Assembly (NCBI RefSeq): GCF_001050015.1
Contig: NZ_CVTB01000255.1
Location: forward strand, 1 to 57,743
DNA length: 57,743 nucleotides
Direction: 5' to 3'
Source: Mycolicibacterium malmesburyense
Lineage (GTDB): Bacteria > Actinomycetota > Actinomycetes > Mycobacteriales > Mycobacteriaceae
Position numbers and translations under genes: made by a program. Below, one piece after another: positions 1 through 6,888 of this stretch; positions within the stretch are counted from its first letter, which is position 1, and each line of letters starts with the position of its first letter. The notes beneath the pieces are model-generated. The model did not search any database and was not told the origin of the DNA. It saw nothing but the letters and a program-made list of their open reading frames with translations.

Positions 1-20
1 GGCGGGTCTGGTACCCCGCC
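1..20 (-). terminator. Hairpin downstream of the arsI-like gene
   Basis: A six-base perfect inverted repeat, GGCGGG at 1-6 and CCCGCC at 15-20 with an eight-base loop, lies 17 bases past the stop codon of the minus-strand arsI-like gene. There is no U-tract, which is usual for mycobacterial terminators. The window edge may cut a larger element. Confidence 0.4.
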
Positions 21-36
21 GAGCGCACGCCCGGTC

Positions 37-504
37 TCAGCAGCAGGCGGCTTCGGATTCTTCGGACGTTGCTCCGCAGCAGACGGGGGCCGTCGTCTGG
101 GCGTCGTCATCGAGGTGCTGTGGACTGGTGCCGAACGTGTCGGAGTCGGCGAGAACCGTGTAGATCTCCCACTTCTCGCCTGCGGGGCCGGTGACCCACA
201 CCTTGTCCTGGGTGGCGAAACAGCACGTGGTTCCCAGTTCCTCGTCCGTGAACAAGCCTTCGCCGGTCAGTCGGGCGATCTCGGCATGCACCGTGTCGCT
301 GGACTCGACCTCGACACCGAGATGGTTGATGGTGCCGCCCCTGCCCGGGTTCTCGAGCAGCACGAGCTTCAGGGGTGGCTGCGCTACGGCGAAGTTGGCG
401 TAGCCGTCCTTGATTTTGGCGGGTGGAGTGTTGAACAACTTGGAATAGAACGTGACTGCCTCGTCGAGGTCATCGACGTTCAGTGCGAGTTGTATGCGCG
501 ACAT
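37..504 (-). CDS. arsI: ArsI/CadI-family VOC protein (probable C-As lyase)
   Basis: A 155-residue vicinal-oxygen-chelate fold protein of the family holding mycobacterial CadI and the organoarsenical C-As lyase ArsI, an Fe(II) extradiol dioxygenase that removes the methyl group from trivalent methylarsenicals. Gln5, His61 and Glu113 sit where ArsI has its iron ligands, and the vicinal pair Cys94-Cys95 matches the arsenic-binding cysteines. A Cys-rich tail (Cys142-Cys143 and a terminal Cys154-Cys155) goes beyond the core fold. The ATG at 504 is chosen because homology begins there; the reading frame stays open well upstream. It diverges from an ArsR regulator across a 103-bp operator region, so metalloid-inducible control is likely. 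A plain cadmium-induced CadI role is the alternative. Confidence 0.85.
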   Translation of the reverse strand: MSRIQLALNVDDLDEAVTFYSKLFNTPPAKIKDGYANFAVAQPPLKLVLLENPGRGGTINHLGVEVESSDTVHAEIARLTGEGLFTDEELGTTCCFATQDKVWVTGPAGEKWEIYTVLADSDTFGTSPQHLDDDAQTTAPVCCGATSEESEAACC

Positions 505-530
505 GGGGGCCACCTTTCCTAGGTCTTCGG

Positions 531-592
531 CATATATCGAAGTTCTGACGAACCTCAGCATCGTCACCTTTTCGATATATGTCAAGATCTTG
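531..592. promoter_or_regulatory. Divergent arsI/arsR operator-promoter region
   Basis: Between the divergent genes, CATATATCGAA (531-541) is repeated perfectly inverted as TTCGATATATG (571-581), 29 bases apart. A separate perfect palindrome, CAAGATCTTG, follows at 583-592. AT-rich dyads between an ArsR gene and its target are the expected binding sites. The two arms could be half-sites of two operators, one for each promoter. Which of them ArsR binds is inferred, not shown. Confidence 0.6.
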
Positions 593-607
593 TGGCAAGA
601 TGTTTTC

Positions 608-967
608 ATGCCGAAGGCGTTACCAGTGATCGACATGTCGGCGCCGGTGTGCTGCGCGCCCGTGGCGGCAGGACCGATGAGCGATGACGATGCCCTGCAC
701 GTGGCGCTGCGGCTCAAGGCTCTCGCCGACCCCGTGCGGGTGAAGATCATGTCGTACCTGTTCAGTTCCGGCTCGGGCGAGGAGAACAGCGGTGACCTCG
801 CCGGCGTGCTCGGGCTGACGGAGTCGACCGTCAGCCACCACCTCAACCAGCTACGGAAGGCCGGCCTCGTCGAGTCCGAGCGCCGGGGTATGAACGTCTA
901 CCACCGGGCGCACCGCGAAGCCGTCGTCGCGTTGTGCGGCGTGCTCGATCCCGACTGCTGCACGTAG
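608..967 (+). CDS. ArsR/SmtB-family metalloid-responsive repressor
   Basis: A 119-residue winged-helix repressor. The recognition helix region is near residues 70-84 (LTESTVSHHLNQLRKAG) and the wing near 88-100. The classical ELCVCDL arsenic site in helix 3 is absent. Instead there is a vicinal pair, Cys15-Cys16, before the DNA-binding domain, as in the Corynebacterium CgArsR1 type, but position 55, where that family has its third cysteine, is not Cys. Extra cysteines lie at 110, 117 and 118. The ATG at 608 is the first start after the operator region. It diverges from the arsI-like gene, which it probably represses together with itself. Ligand (As(III) or another soft metal) is inferred. Confidence 0.88.
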   Translation: MPKALPVIDMSAPVCCAPVAAGPMSDDDALHVALRLKALADPVRVKIMSYLFSSGSGEENSGDLAGVLGLTESTVSHHLNQLRKAGLVESERRGMNVYHRAHREAVVALCGVLDPDCCT

Positions 968-1004
968 GCAAAGCGGTTGCGGCCGAGGCAGTTACGGTGC
1001 GGAG

Positions 1005-1343
1005 TCACCGGCACCAGGTGAGGTGGTCATCGTGGTCGAATCCCACGCAGCTCGCCGCTCGCGCCTTGGAGAACACGAGGTACGGCGGGTCGCCCGAGCC
1101 CGTGAAGTAGTAGTAATTGCGGTCGTCCTGCCCGTAGACCCACCAGTCGCCGGAACCGTCGTTCATCTGGATCGGCGTGAAACGCCACGGTGACGACTCC
1201 GCAGGGATCACGTAGGCCGGCTCCGTCATGGTGAACCAGGTGTTCGAAGCGATCGGGGTGGCGGTGAAGACGATGATGCCCGTGACGACGGCCAGCGGCA
1301 GCAGGATGCGCGTAGCAAGCACGCGGACACGACGGCGCGTCAT
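1005..1343 (-). CDS. Small membrane-anchored or exported protein of unknown function
   Basis: A 112-residue protein with an Arg-rich start and one hydrophobic segment at about residues 11-32, which could be a signal anchor. The rest is soluble, aromatic-rich (WWVYGQ, RNYYYF) and has two cysteines near the C-terminus that could form a disulfide outside the membrane. I do not recognise the family. It ends 37 bp from the ArsR stop (convergent) and starts next to tRNA-Lys. Coding looks real because the hydrophobic segment and GC-rich third positions agree, but function is unknown. Confidence 0.6.
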   Translation of the reverse strand: MTRRRVRVLATRILLPLAVVTGIIVFTATPIASNTWFTMTEPAYVIPAESSPWRFTPIQMNDGSGDWWVYGQDDRNYYYFTGSGDPPYLVFSKARAASCVGFDHDDHLTWCR

Positions 1344-1361
1344 GTCGGGAATTTACCTCGG

Positions 1362-1434
1362 TGCCCCCACCAGGGCTCGAACCTGGGACCTGCGGATTAA
1401 AAGTCCGTAGCTCTACCAACTGAGCTATAGGGGC
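1362..1434 (-). tRNA. tRNA-Lys (anticodon TTT)
   Basis: The minus strand folds as a 73-base cloverleaf: acceptor GCCCCTA pairs with the 3' arm TGGGGGC with one G-T pair, the D-loop carries CAGTTGGTAGAGC, the anticodon loop is CTTTTAA and the T-arm contains GGTTCGAGCCC. CCA is not encoded. It reads away from the three plus-strand tRNAs. Confidence 0.95.
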
Positions 1435-1473
1435 GCGATGCACAGGATACTGGGTGTCGTTAGGTGACCTCGT

Positions 1474-1503
1474 TTGAGGATTCGGGTGCTGGTGCCCTAA
1501 GCT
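1474..1503 (+). promoter_or_regulatory. Possible promoter of the tRNA-Glu-Asp-Phe cluster
   Basis: TTGAGG at 1474-1479 and TAAGCT at 1498-1503, 18 bases apart, fit a SigA-like -35 and a TANNNT -10. They lie about 54 bases ahead of the first plus-strand tRNA. Read by eye only. Confidence 0.4.
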
Positions 1504-1556
1504 ACTGAAGCTCCCAACGTCGTAACGTTGCGAGTACCCCGGAGAGATTCGGCTGG

Positions 1557-1629
1557 GCCCCCTTCGTCTAGCGGCCTAGGACGCCGCCCTTTCAAGGCGG
1601 TAGCGCGGGTTCGAATCCCGTAGGGGGTA
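1557..1629 (+). tRNA. tRNA-Glu (anticodon TTC)
   Basis: A 73-base cloverleaf. Acceptor GCCCCCT (1557-1563) pairs with AGGGGGT (1622-1628), the discriminator is A1629, the anticodon loop is CTTTCAA and the T-arm holds GGTTCGAATCC. CCA is not encoded. First gene of a Glu-Asp-Phe run. Confidence 0.95.
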
Positions 1630-1662
1630 CACGCAGCGACCCGTACGATGGGACGCAAGCAA

Positions 1663-1739
1663 GGCCCTGTGGCGCAGTTGGTTAGCGCGCCGCCCTGTCA
1701 CGGCGGAGGTCGCGGGTTCGAGTCCCGTCAGGGTCGCCA
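1663..1739 (+). tRNA. tRNA-Asp (anticodon GTC)
   Basis: Cloverleaf with acceptor GGCCCTG (1663-1669) paired to CAGGGTC (1729-1735), anticodon loop CTGTCAC and T-arm GGTTCGAGTCC. CCA is encoded at 1737-1739. It lies 33 bases after tRNA-Glu. Confidence 0.95.
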
Positions 1740-1781
1740 TTGCGGCGAGGCATCTGGGTTACGCCCGAGCGGTGCCTTCCG

Positions 1782-1858
1782 GGCCAGGTAGCTCAGTTGG
1801 TACGAGCGTCCGCCTGAAAAGCGGAAGGTCGCCGGTTCGATCCCGGCCCTGGCCACCA
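1782..1858 (+). tRNA. tRNA-Phe (anticodon GAA)
   Basis: Cloverleaf with acceptor GGCCAGG (1782-1788) paired to CCTGGCC (1848-1854), anticodon loop CTGAAAA and T-arm GGTTCGATCCC. CCA is encoded at 1856-1858. Last of the Glu-Asp-Phe run. Confidence 0.95.
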
Positions 1859-2121
1859 AAATCCTGTCGACTCTCTCCGCGCCGCGGCAAGACGCGGGCC
1901 GCCCGGTTCGTCGGGACAGCTTCGTGCGCGCCCGCGGTCCGCCCCGCGAGCGGCGGTGGAATGTCCACGGCCGCCTGCGTTTATACGGACAAGTCGTGTA
2001 CCTCCGAAGAATCCCACGAGGTCAACGCCGGCCCGACGCCGAGAATCGGCGCGAAATCCATCGCGTCGCGCCCGCGGCTGTGCGCGCGACTGCGGCCGGA
2101 GAATCCGCCCTTGTCTTTCGC
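1859..2121. other. Intergenic stretch between tRNA-Phe and the P450 gene
   Basis: The P450 reading frame stays open through this stretch, but protein homology and a good ribosome binding site appear only at 2174, so it is treated as non-coding. It holds GC-rich sequence without a clear gene, integrase remnant or direct tRNA repeat. I see nothing else in it. Confidence 0.4.
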
Positions 2122-2160
2122 GGTACTTGCGCGTACCGTACATCGGTACCTCGCTGTACC
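2122..2160. promoter_or_regulatory. GTAC-rich dyads upstream of the P450 gene
   Basis: GGTAC (2122-2126) and GTACC (2133-2137) are inverted, and GTACCG (2133-2138) and CGGTAC (2144-2149) form a second perfect dyad with a five-base centre. A further TGTACC lies at 2155-2160. They end where the Shine-Dalgarno AGGAAGG begins. A weak -35/-10 pair (TTGTCT at 2111, TACCGT at 2134) overlaps them. This is consistent with a repressor operator for the P450-SDR pair. No regulator gene is adjacent. Confidence 0.4.
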
Positions 2161-2173
2161 AGGAAGGCGGCGC

Positions 2174-3532
2174 ATGGCCGAAGTGACGACCGATCCGGTG
2201 CGGCTCCCGCCCGGGCCCCGGCTGCCGAAGGCGGCGGTCGGGCTGGCGTTCCTCACGGCCCGGCACCGCGCCCTGGCGGCTATCGGCCGCAGGTACGGCG
2301 GCGCGTTCAGCGTCGAACTGCCCGTCTTCGGTGACGCGATGGTGATCAGCGATCGCACGCTGATCCGGGAGCTGTTCACCACCAGCAGCGACCTGGTGGC
2401 CAGGGCGTCGAATCTCGGCACCGTGCTCGGGCCCGGTTCGACCTTCAGCCTCGACGGCACCGCGCACCGCGAACGCCGCAAGCTCCTCGTGCCTCCCTTC
2501 CACGGCAAGCGGATGATCGGCTACGAGGCGATCGTCGAAGACGAGGTGATGCGCGAGGTCGCCTCATGGCCGGAGGGCCGTGAGTTCGAGACGCTGCCGC
2601 CGATGATGCGCATCACCCTGAACGCGATCCTGCGCACCGTGTTCGGCGCCGAGGGCGGCGCGCTCGACGAACTGCGCGAACTGCTGCCGCCGATGGTGCC
2701 GCTGGCCTCGCGGATGGCGGTGCTGCCCAAGGCCTTGCGACGCGATCTCGGGCCGTGGAGCCCGTGGGGCCGGGTGCAGCGGTCGCGCCGACGCTATGAC
2801 GACGTCATCGGCACGCTCATCGCAGAGGCGCGCGCTGACGCCGCCCTCGAAGAGCGCACCGACATCCTGGCCATGCTGTTGCAGGCCCGCTACGAAGACG
2901 GTTCGCCGATCGCCGACGCCCATATCGCCGACGAACTGCTCACCCTGTTGGCGGCCGGGCACGAGACGACGGCGACGACGCTGGGGTGGGCGGTCGAACG
3001 GCTGCGCAGGCATCCACGGCTGCTGTCACGGCTGACCGCCGAGGTCGACGCCGGTGGCAGCGAGTTGACGCAGGCCACGGTGTGGGAGGTGCAGCGCACA
3101 CGTCCGGTCGTCGAGGCGACGATTCGGGTCACCCGTGAGCGACTTCGGTTGGGGGATTGGGTCGTTCCGCAGGGGCACACGATCATCGCCAGCATCGGGA
3201 TGGCGCACCGGTCCCCGCGGAACTTCGCCGACCCCGACGTGTTCGACCCGGACCGCTTTCTCGGAACGACTCCGGACACCTACGCCTGGATCCCCTATGG
3301 CGGCGGTATCCGTCGCTGCATCGGAGCGGCGTTCGCCAACATGGAGATGAACGTGACACTGCGAACCCTGCTGCGAGAGTTCGAATTCGGCACCACCTCC
3401 GCGGCGGGGGAGGGCCGGCACTCACGTGGGGTGGCCACCGCGCCGGCTCGAGGTGGGCGGGCTGTGGTGTTCCGGCGGTCCTCTCCGTCCCGGGTCGGCG
3501 CCGCGGGCGATTCCCGACGAGTGTCGGCATGA
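2174..3532 (+). CDS. Cytochrome P450
   Basis: A 452-residue haem-thiolate monooxygenase. Visible motifs are the I-helix oxygen-activation sequence AGHETT (261-266), the K-helix ExxR as EVQR (305-308) and the haem loop YGGGIRRCIG (375-384) with Cys382 as iron ligand; the usual Phe at the loop start is Tyr. The N-terminus LPPGPRLPK is typical of CYP135/CYP138-like mycobacterial P450s. The ATG at 2174 has AGGAAGG seven bases upstream. It is followed after 33 bp by an SDR, suggesting hydroxylation followed by alcohol oxidation of one lipid or terpenoid-like substrate. Substrate is unknown. No ferredoxin gene is adjacent. Confidence 0.92.
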   Translation: MAEVTTDPVRLPPGPRLPKAAVGLAFLTARHRALAAIGRRYGGAFSVELPVFGDAMVISDRTLIRELFTTSSDLVARASNLGTVLGPGSTFSLDGTAHRERRKLLVPPFHGKRMIGYEAIVEDEVMREVASWPEGREFETLPPMMRITLNAILRTVFGAEGGALDELRELLPPMVPLASRMAVLPKALRRDLGPWSPWGRVQRSRRRYDDVIGTLIAEARADAALEERTDILAMLLQARYEDGSPIADAHIADELLTLLAAGHETTATTLGWAVERLRRHPRLLSRLTAEVDAGGSELTQATVWEVQRTRPVVEATIRVTRERLRLGDWVVPQGHTIIASIGMAHRSPRNFADPDVFDPDRFLGTTPDTYAWIPYGGGIRRCIGAAFANMEMNVTLRTLLREFEFGTTSAAGEGRHSRGVATAPARGGRAVVFRRSSPSRVGAAGDSRRVSA

Positions 3533-3565
3533 GCGTCCCGTCAATACGATCGTGAAGGAGTCAGA

Positions 3566-4405
3566 TTGAGCACGCAGCGCAGGATCATCAGCGGTCGCAC
3601 CGCAGTCATCACCGGAGCGGCATCCGGGATCGGACGCGCACTGGCGCAGCGGCTTTCGTCGTACGGCTGTCCGGTGGCCATCGCCGACGTCAACGAACAA
3701 GGGCTCAAGGAGACCGAGGCGTCGCTGCGGGGTCCGGCGCTGCTGCGGGTCCTCGACGTGAGCGACGCCGAGTCGCAACGTGACTTCGCCGCCGAGGTGC
3801 GCGCGTGGGCGCCCCAGCCGATCGGCGCAGTCTTCAACAACGCCGGTGTCGCGCTGGGCTCGACCGTGCTCGACGCCGTCGTCGAGGACGACGACTGGCT
3901 GTGGAACATCAACTTCCACGGGGTGGTGAACGGCACCCGGGCATTCCTGCCGATCCTGGTCGAACAGGACGGGGGCGTGATCGTCAATACCTCCAGCGTC
4001 TTCGGACTGGTCGGTATGCCCGGTCAAAGCGCCTACTGCTCAGCGAAGTTCGCGGTCCGCGGGTTCACCGACTCGTTGCGTCAGGAGTTGCGTGGGACCG
4101 GCGTGTCGGCCGTCAACGTGCACCCCGGCGGGGTGAACACCAACATCGTGCGCAACGGCCGGTTCCGCGAAGAGCCGGGCGGGCCGACCAAGGAGCAGGT
4201 GGTCAGGGAGTTCGCCGCGATGACGCGAACCCAACCCGACAAGGCGGCAGAGATCATCCACCGCGGGGTGGAGGCGGGCAAGGCGCGCATCCTCGTCGGG
4301 CCGGACGCCTACATGTTCGACGCCCTCGCGCGGATCGCGCCGACCCGCTACTTCGACGTGCTCGAGCGGGTGGAGACGTTCCTGCGCAAACGCGCGGCGA
4401 AGTAG
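3566..4405 (+). CDS. Short-chain dehydrogenase/reductase
   Basis: A 279-residue classical SDR. The cofactor loop TGAASGIG is at 16-23, Asp41 at the end of the second strand favours NAD(H), NNAG is at 91-94, and the catalytic Ser near 143-144, Tyr157 and Lys161 are present. The start is TTG at 3566, chosen because GGAG lies 5-6 bases upstream and the homology begins there. It is probably co-transcribed with the preceding P450, acting on the P450 product. Its TAG stop directly abuts the stop of the convergent metallo-hydrolase gene, with no bases between. Confidence 0.9.
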   Translation: MSTQRRIISGRTAVITGAASGIGRALAQRLSSYGCPVAIADVNEQGLKETEASLRGPALLRVLDVSDAESQRDFAAEVRAWAPQPIGAVFNNAGVALGSTVLDAVVEDDDWLWNINFHGVVNGTRAFLPILVEQDGGVIVNTSSVFGLVGMPGQSAYCSAKFAVRGFTDSLRQELRGTGVSAVNVHPGGVNTNIVRNGRFREEPGGPTKEQVVREFAAMTRTQPDKAAEIIHRGVEAGKARILVGPDAYMFDALARIAPTRYFDVLERVETFLRKRAAK

Positions 4406-5194
4406 CTACGCGGTCTCCTGCGCGTGCCGCAGCAAGCCCGGATCGTGTGAGCACAGCAGCAGCAGGTCGGGATCGCCGCGGCGGTACAGCTCGGTGAGGC
4501 GGGCATGGTTGTCGCGCACCTGTTTCCGGTCGAAGGCGGCGACCTTCTCGAACGCCGCGAGCGCCGGTGCAATCCGCGGCGGGCCGCCGATGGTGTCGGG
4601 GTGGTAGAAGGCGTCCCCGCAGTGCAACAGCCAGCGGTGGCCCGCGTCGACCGCGACGCACGCATGTCCGCGGGTGTGGCCGGGCAGCGATATGAGCACG
4701 ATCCCCGGTGAGACCTCGGTCAGCTCCTTGGCCGCGGCGAACCCGCGCCACTTGTCGCCGTCGGGGGTGTGCTCGACGATCTTCGGGCCGTGCTCCCACT
4801 GGGCCGACCGGAACCGGAACCGCTCGCCCCGTGTCGGCGGGTGCATCGCACCGAGAACTTCGGCTGCGGTGCAGTGAATTTCGGCCTCGGGGAAATCGGA
4901 CAACCCGCCGATGTGGTCGAGGTCGAAATGCGTCACCACGATGTGGCGGACGTCTTCGCGCCGAAACCCCAACCGCTCCACCTGCCGGATCGCGGTCTCG
5001 TCACGGTCGAAGAACGGGCGAAAGAAGCGGCGGGTGGGGCCGGTCCGGCGCGCCGGATCGTCGCAGTCGGCCGTCCCGTAACCGCTGTCGACGAGCACCA
5101 GGCCGTTGTCGGTTTCGATGAGCAGCACATGACAGACCAGAACGGGCACGCCGTATGGATGCATCGATCCGCAGTTGAGGTGGTGCACCTTCAT
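4406..5194 (-). CDS. MBL-fold metallo-hydrolase
   Basis: A 262-residue metallo-beta-lactamase-fold protein. The metal motif appears as HFDLDH (89-94), a variant with Asp in place of the second His that is common in lactonase-like members. A later PGHTRGH and a GDAFYHPD stretch supply further ligands. It resembles quorum-quenching lactonase or glyoxalase-II-type enzymes, but the substrate cannot be read from sequence. Its ATG overlaps the stop of the SnoaL-like gene upstream in an ATGA, so the two are translationally coupled. Confidence 0.85.
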   Translation of the reverse strand: MKVHHLNCGSMHPYGVPVLVCHVLLIETDNGLVLVDSGYGTADCDDPARRTGPTRRFFRPFFDRDETAIRQVERLGFRREDVRHIVVTHFDLDHIGGLSDFPEAEIHCTAAEVLGAMHPPTRGERFRFRSAQWEHGPKIVEHTPDGDKWRGFAAAKELTEVSPGIVLISLPGHTRGHACVAVDAGHRWLLHCGDAFYHPDTIGGPPRIAPALAAFEKVAAFDRKQVRDNHARLTELYRRGDPDLLLLCSHDPGLLRHAQETA

Positions 5195-5649
5195 GAAGCG
5201 GCCCCCGTGAGCAACTCCGTGCGGCCGATCTGCGACACGAGGCTCGCAGAGTCGAAGTAGATCCGCTCGTTGACGATGCGGTCATCCTCGAAGAAGAACA
5301 CCGCGGCCACCGGCACCCGGAACGCCTTGCCCGTCGGAGGCAACCCGTAGAACTCGCCGAGATTGGTTCCCAGCAGGTCGAATTCGACGATCACGGAGTC
5401 GTCGGCGACGTGGAACCGCACGTTGTCGTGGCGCTGATCGGGAAACGCGGTGCGGGTGCTCTTGTAGTAATCCATCACCTCGTCGTCGCCGTCGAAGACC
5501 TGGCCGGTGGCCATGATCTCGTAGTGCGGTCGTCCCCCGGATTCGTTCTTGAACGTCGCCAGGGTCTTGTCGAACTCCTTGGTGACCTCGGTGTCCATGT
5601 GCACACGGATCACGTCGAGTCGGCGTTCGCGCAGCGCGTCGGTGATCAT
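5191..5649 (-). CDS. SnoaL-like (NTF2-fold) protein
   Basis: A 152-residue NTF2-like protein of the SnoaL polyketide cyclase/ester cyclase type, seen in the pattern YYKSTRTAFPD, then VIVEFDLLGTNLGEFYGLPPTG and a hydrophobic VAAVFFFEDD strand near the end. This fold serves as isomerase, hydrolase or binding protein. ATG at 5649 is preferred; a GTG at 5658 adds three residues. The stop overlaps the MBL-fold gene by four bases, so the pair probably works on one compound. Confidence 0.8.
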   Translation of the reverse strand: MITDALRERRLDVIRVHMDTEVTKEFDKTLATFKNESGGRPHYEIMATGQVFDGDDEVMDYYKSTRTAFPDQRHDNVRFHVADDSVIVEFDLLGTNLGEFYGLPPTGKAFRVPVAAVFFFEDDRIVNERIYFDSASLVSQIGRTELLTGAAS

Positions 5650-5677
5650 GCAACGCACTGTACGGCGGCGGGCGTTA

Positions 5678-6172
5678 TCAGGCCGGCGACTTGATCTCCG
5701 CGGCGGTCTGCTGATGCCGGTGCTGCCGCTCGATCGTCGCCAGGTAGAACGCCCAGGCGAAAGCCGAACTCGCGAACAGGATGAAGCCCAGATACAACCA
5801 GGCGTGTTTGACGCCGCGCCTGCGCCCGTCGACGAGCAACCATGCGGGGAACAACAGCAGGCTCATGATCGTGTAATCCTGGCTCGCCGAACTGGCCGCC
5901 GGGTTGTCGTAGCCCAAGGCGATGAACTCCGACCAACTGCCGGGGCCCCAGACGAAGTTGTGCAGCCCGCCCGCCGGCGCGTACTCGGCGACGAACTGGT
6001 TGTTGAAGTAGTAGCCGAGGATGACCGATGCCACGCCAGCGACGTAGTAGAACAACTCGAGCTTGGTGACTCTCTGGCCCGAGGAGTAACGCGCGAAGAT
6101 TGCGGGATTCGCCTTGACGATCACGGCCAGCGTGGCGAACCCGAGGACAAGGTGAATGATCAACGAAACCAT
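5678..6172 (-). CDS. DUF2834-like multi-spanning membrane protein
   Basis: A 164-residue protein with four hydrophobic stretches: near residues 1-20, 38-58, 100-118 and 123-145. I recognise the general pattern of DUF2834-type proteins, whose function is unknown. It diverges from a TetR gene across a 72-bp gap that holds a strong palindromic operator, so it is very likely a TetR target. The SnoaL/MBL pair follows downstream in the same direction after 28 bp and might be read through with it. Confidence 0.75.
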   Translation of the reverse strand: MVSLIIHLVLGFATLAVIVKANPAIFARYSSGQRVTKLELFYYVAGVASVILGYYFNNQFVAEYAPAGGLHNFVWGPGSWSEFIALGYDNPAASSASQDYTIMSLLLFPAWLLVDGRRRGVKHAWLYLGFILFASSAFAWAFYLATIERQHRHQQTAAEIKSPA

Positions 6173-6198
6173 GTCCGGAGTTTCTCATCACCGGGCCA

Positions 6199-6222
6199 AG
6201 TTTTGTCAATATTGACATAACT
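6199..6222. promoter_or_regulatory. TetR operator 1
   Basis: AGTTTTGTCA (6199-6208), a four-base centre ATAT, and TGACATAACT (6213-6222) form a 10-bp dyad with one mismatch. It lies between the divergent membrane-protein and TetR genes, so one site could serve both promoters. The same dyad recurs at 6841-6864 after the TetR gene. Confidence 0.8.
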
Positions 6223-6244
6223 TGTTATCGGGTACTTTCTCCTC

Positions 6245-6841
6245 ATGCCACGTCCGGCCCAGACCGCGCGCAGCGAGCGCACCCGCGAGGCGCTGCGGAA
6301 AGCGGCGGTCGTGCGGTTCCTCGCACAGGGCGTCGAGGACACGTCGGCCGAACAGATCGCGGCCGACGCCGGCGTCTCGCTGCGCACCTTCTACCGCCAC
6401 TTCGCCTCCAAGCACGACCTGCTTTTCGCCGACTACGCCGGGCTGGACTGGTTCCGCTCGGCGCTGGCCGCCCGGGATCCGCAGGAGTCGATCATCGACG
6501 CGGTGCACAGCGCGATCATGGCCCGCCCGTACGACGACTGGGCCGTCGCGCAGACCGCGGCGCTGCGCGCGCAAGAGCTCGAACCCGGCCGGGTGGTGCG
6601 ACACATGCGCCAGGTCGAGGCCGACTTCGCCGAGGCGATCGCGGACCACCTCGCCGCGCGACTTTCGCCGGATGCGCCCACCGACGAGCGGATGCGGATG
6701 ACCGTCACCGCGCGGTGCATCGCGGCCGCCGTCTTCGGGGCGATGGAGGTGTGGATGCTCGGTGACGAGCGCTCGCTTCCCGAACTGTCGCGGCTCACCG
6801 GAGAGGCGCTCAAGGCGTTGGCCGACGGCATCGACGGCTGA
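6245..6841 (+). CDS. TetR-family repressor
   Basis: A 198-residue TetR protein. The N-terminal helix-turn-helix is clear: RTREALRKAAVVRFLAQG, then TSAEQIAADAGVSLRTFYRHFASK around residues 35-58. The C-terminal ligand domain is not assignable. Its gene is bracketed by two near-identical palindromes, one in its own divergent promoter and one overlapping its stop codon in front of the flavoprotein gene, so it probably controls the membrane protein, itself and the flavoprotein. The ligand is unknown, possibly the flavoprotein substrate or product. Confidence 0.9.
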   Translation: MPRPAQTARSERTREALRKAAVVRFLAQGVEDTSAEQIAADAGVSLRTFYRHFASKHDLLFADYAGLDWFRSALAARDPQESIIDAVHSAIMARPYDDWAVAQTAALRAQELEPGRVVRHMRQVEADFAEAIADHLAARLSPDAPTDERMRMTVTARCIAAAVFGAMEVWMLGDERSLPELSRLTGEALKALADGIDG

Positions 6842-6864
6842 GTTTTGTCATTATTGACAAAACT
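6841..6864. promoter_or_regulatory. TetR operator 2
   Basis: A perfect 10-bp dyad, AGTTTTGTCA (6841-6850) and TGACAAAACT (6855-6864) around TTAT. Its first base is the last base of the TetR stop codon, and it ends 24 bases before the flavoprotein ATG. Nine to ten of ten bases in each arm match operator 1. Confidence 0.8.
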
Positions 6865-6888
6865 TTGGCAGCGTGTCAGCCTCAGCCA

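Noticed and set aside
1557..2173. Integration site for a mobile element at the tRNA cluster
   Set aside because: No integrase gene and no direct repeat of a tRNA 3' end was found downstream.
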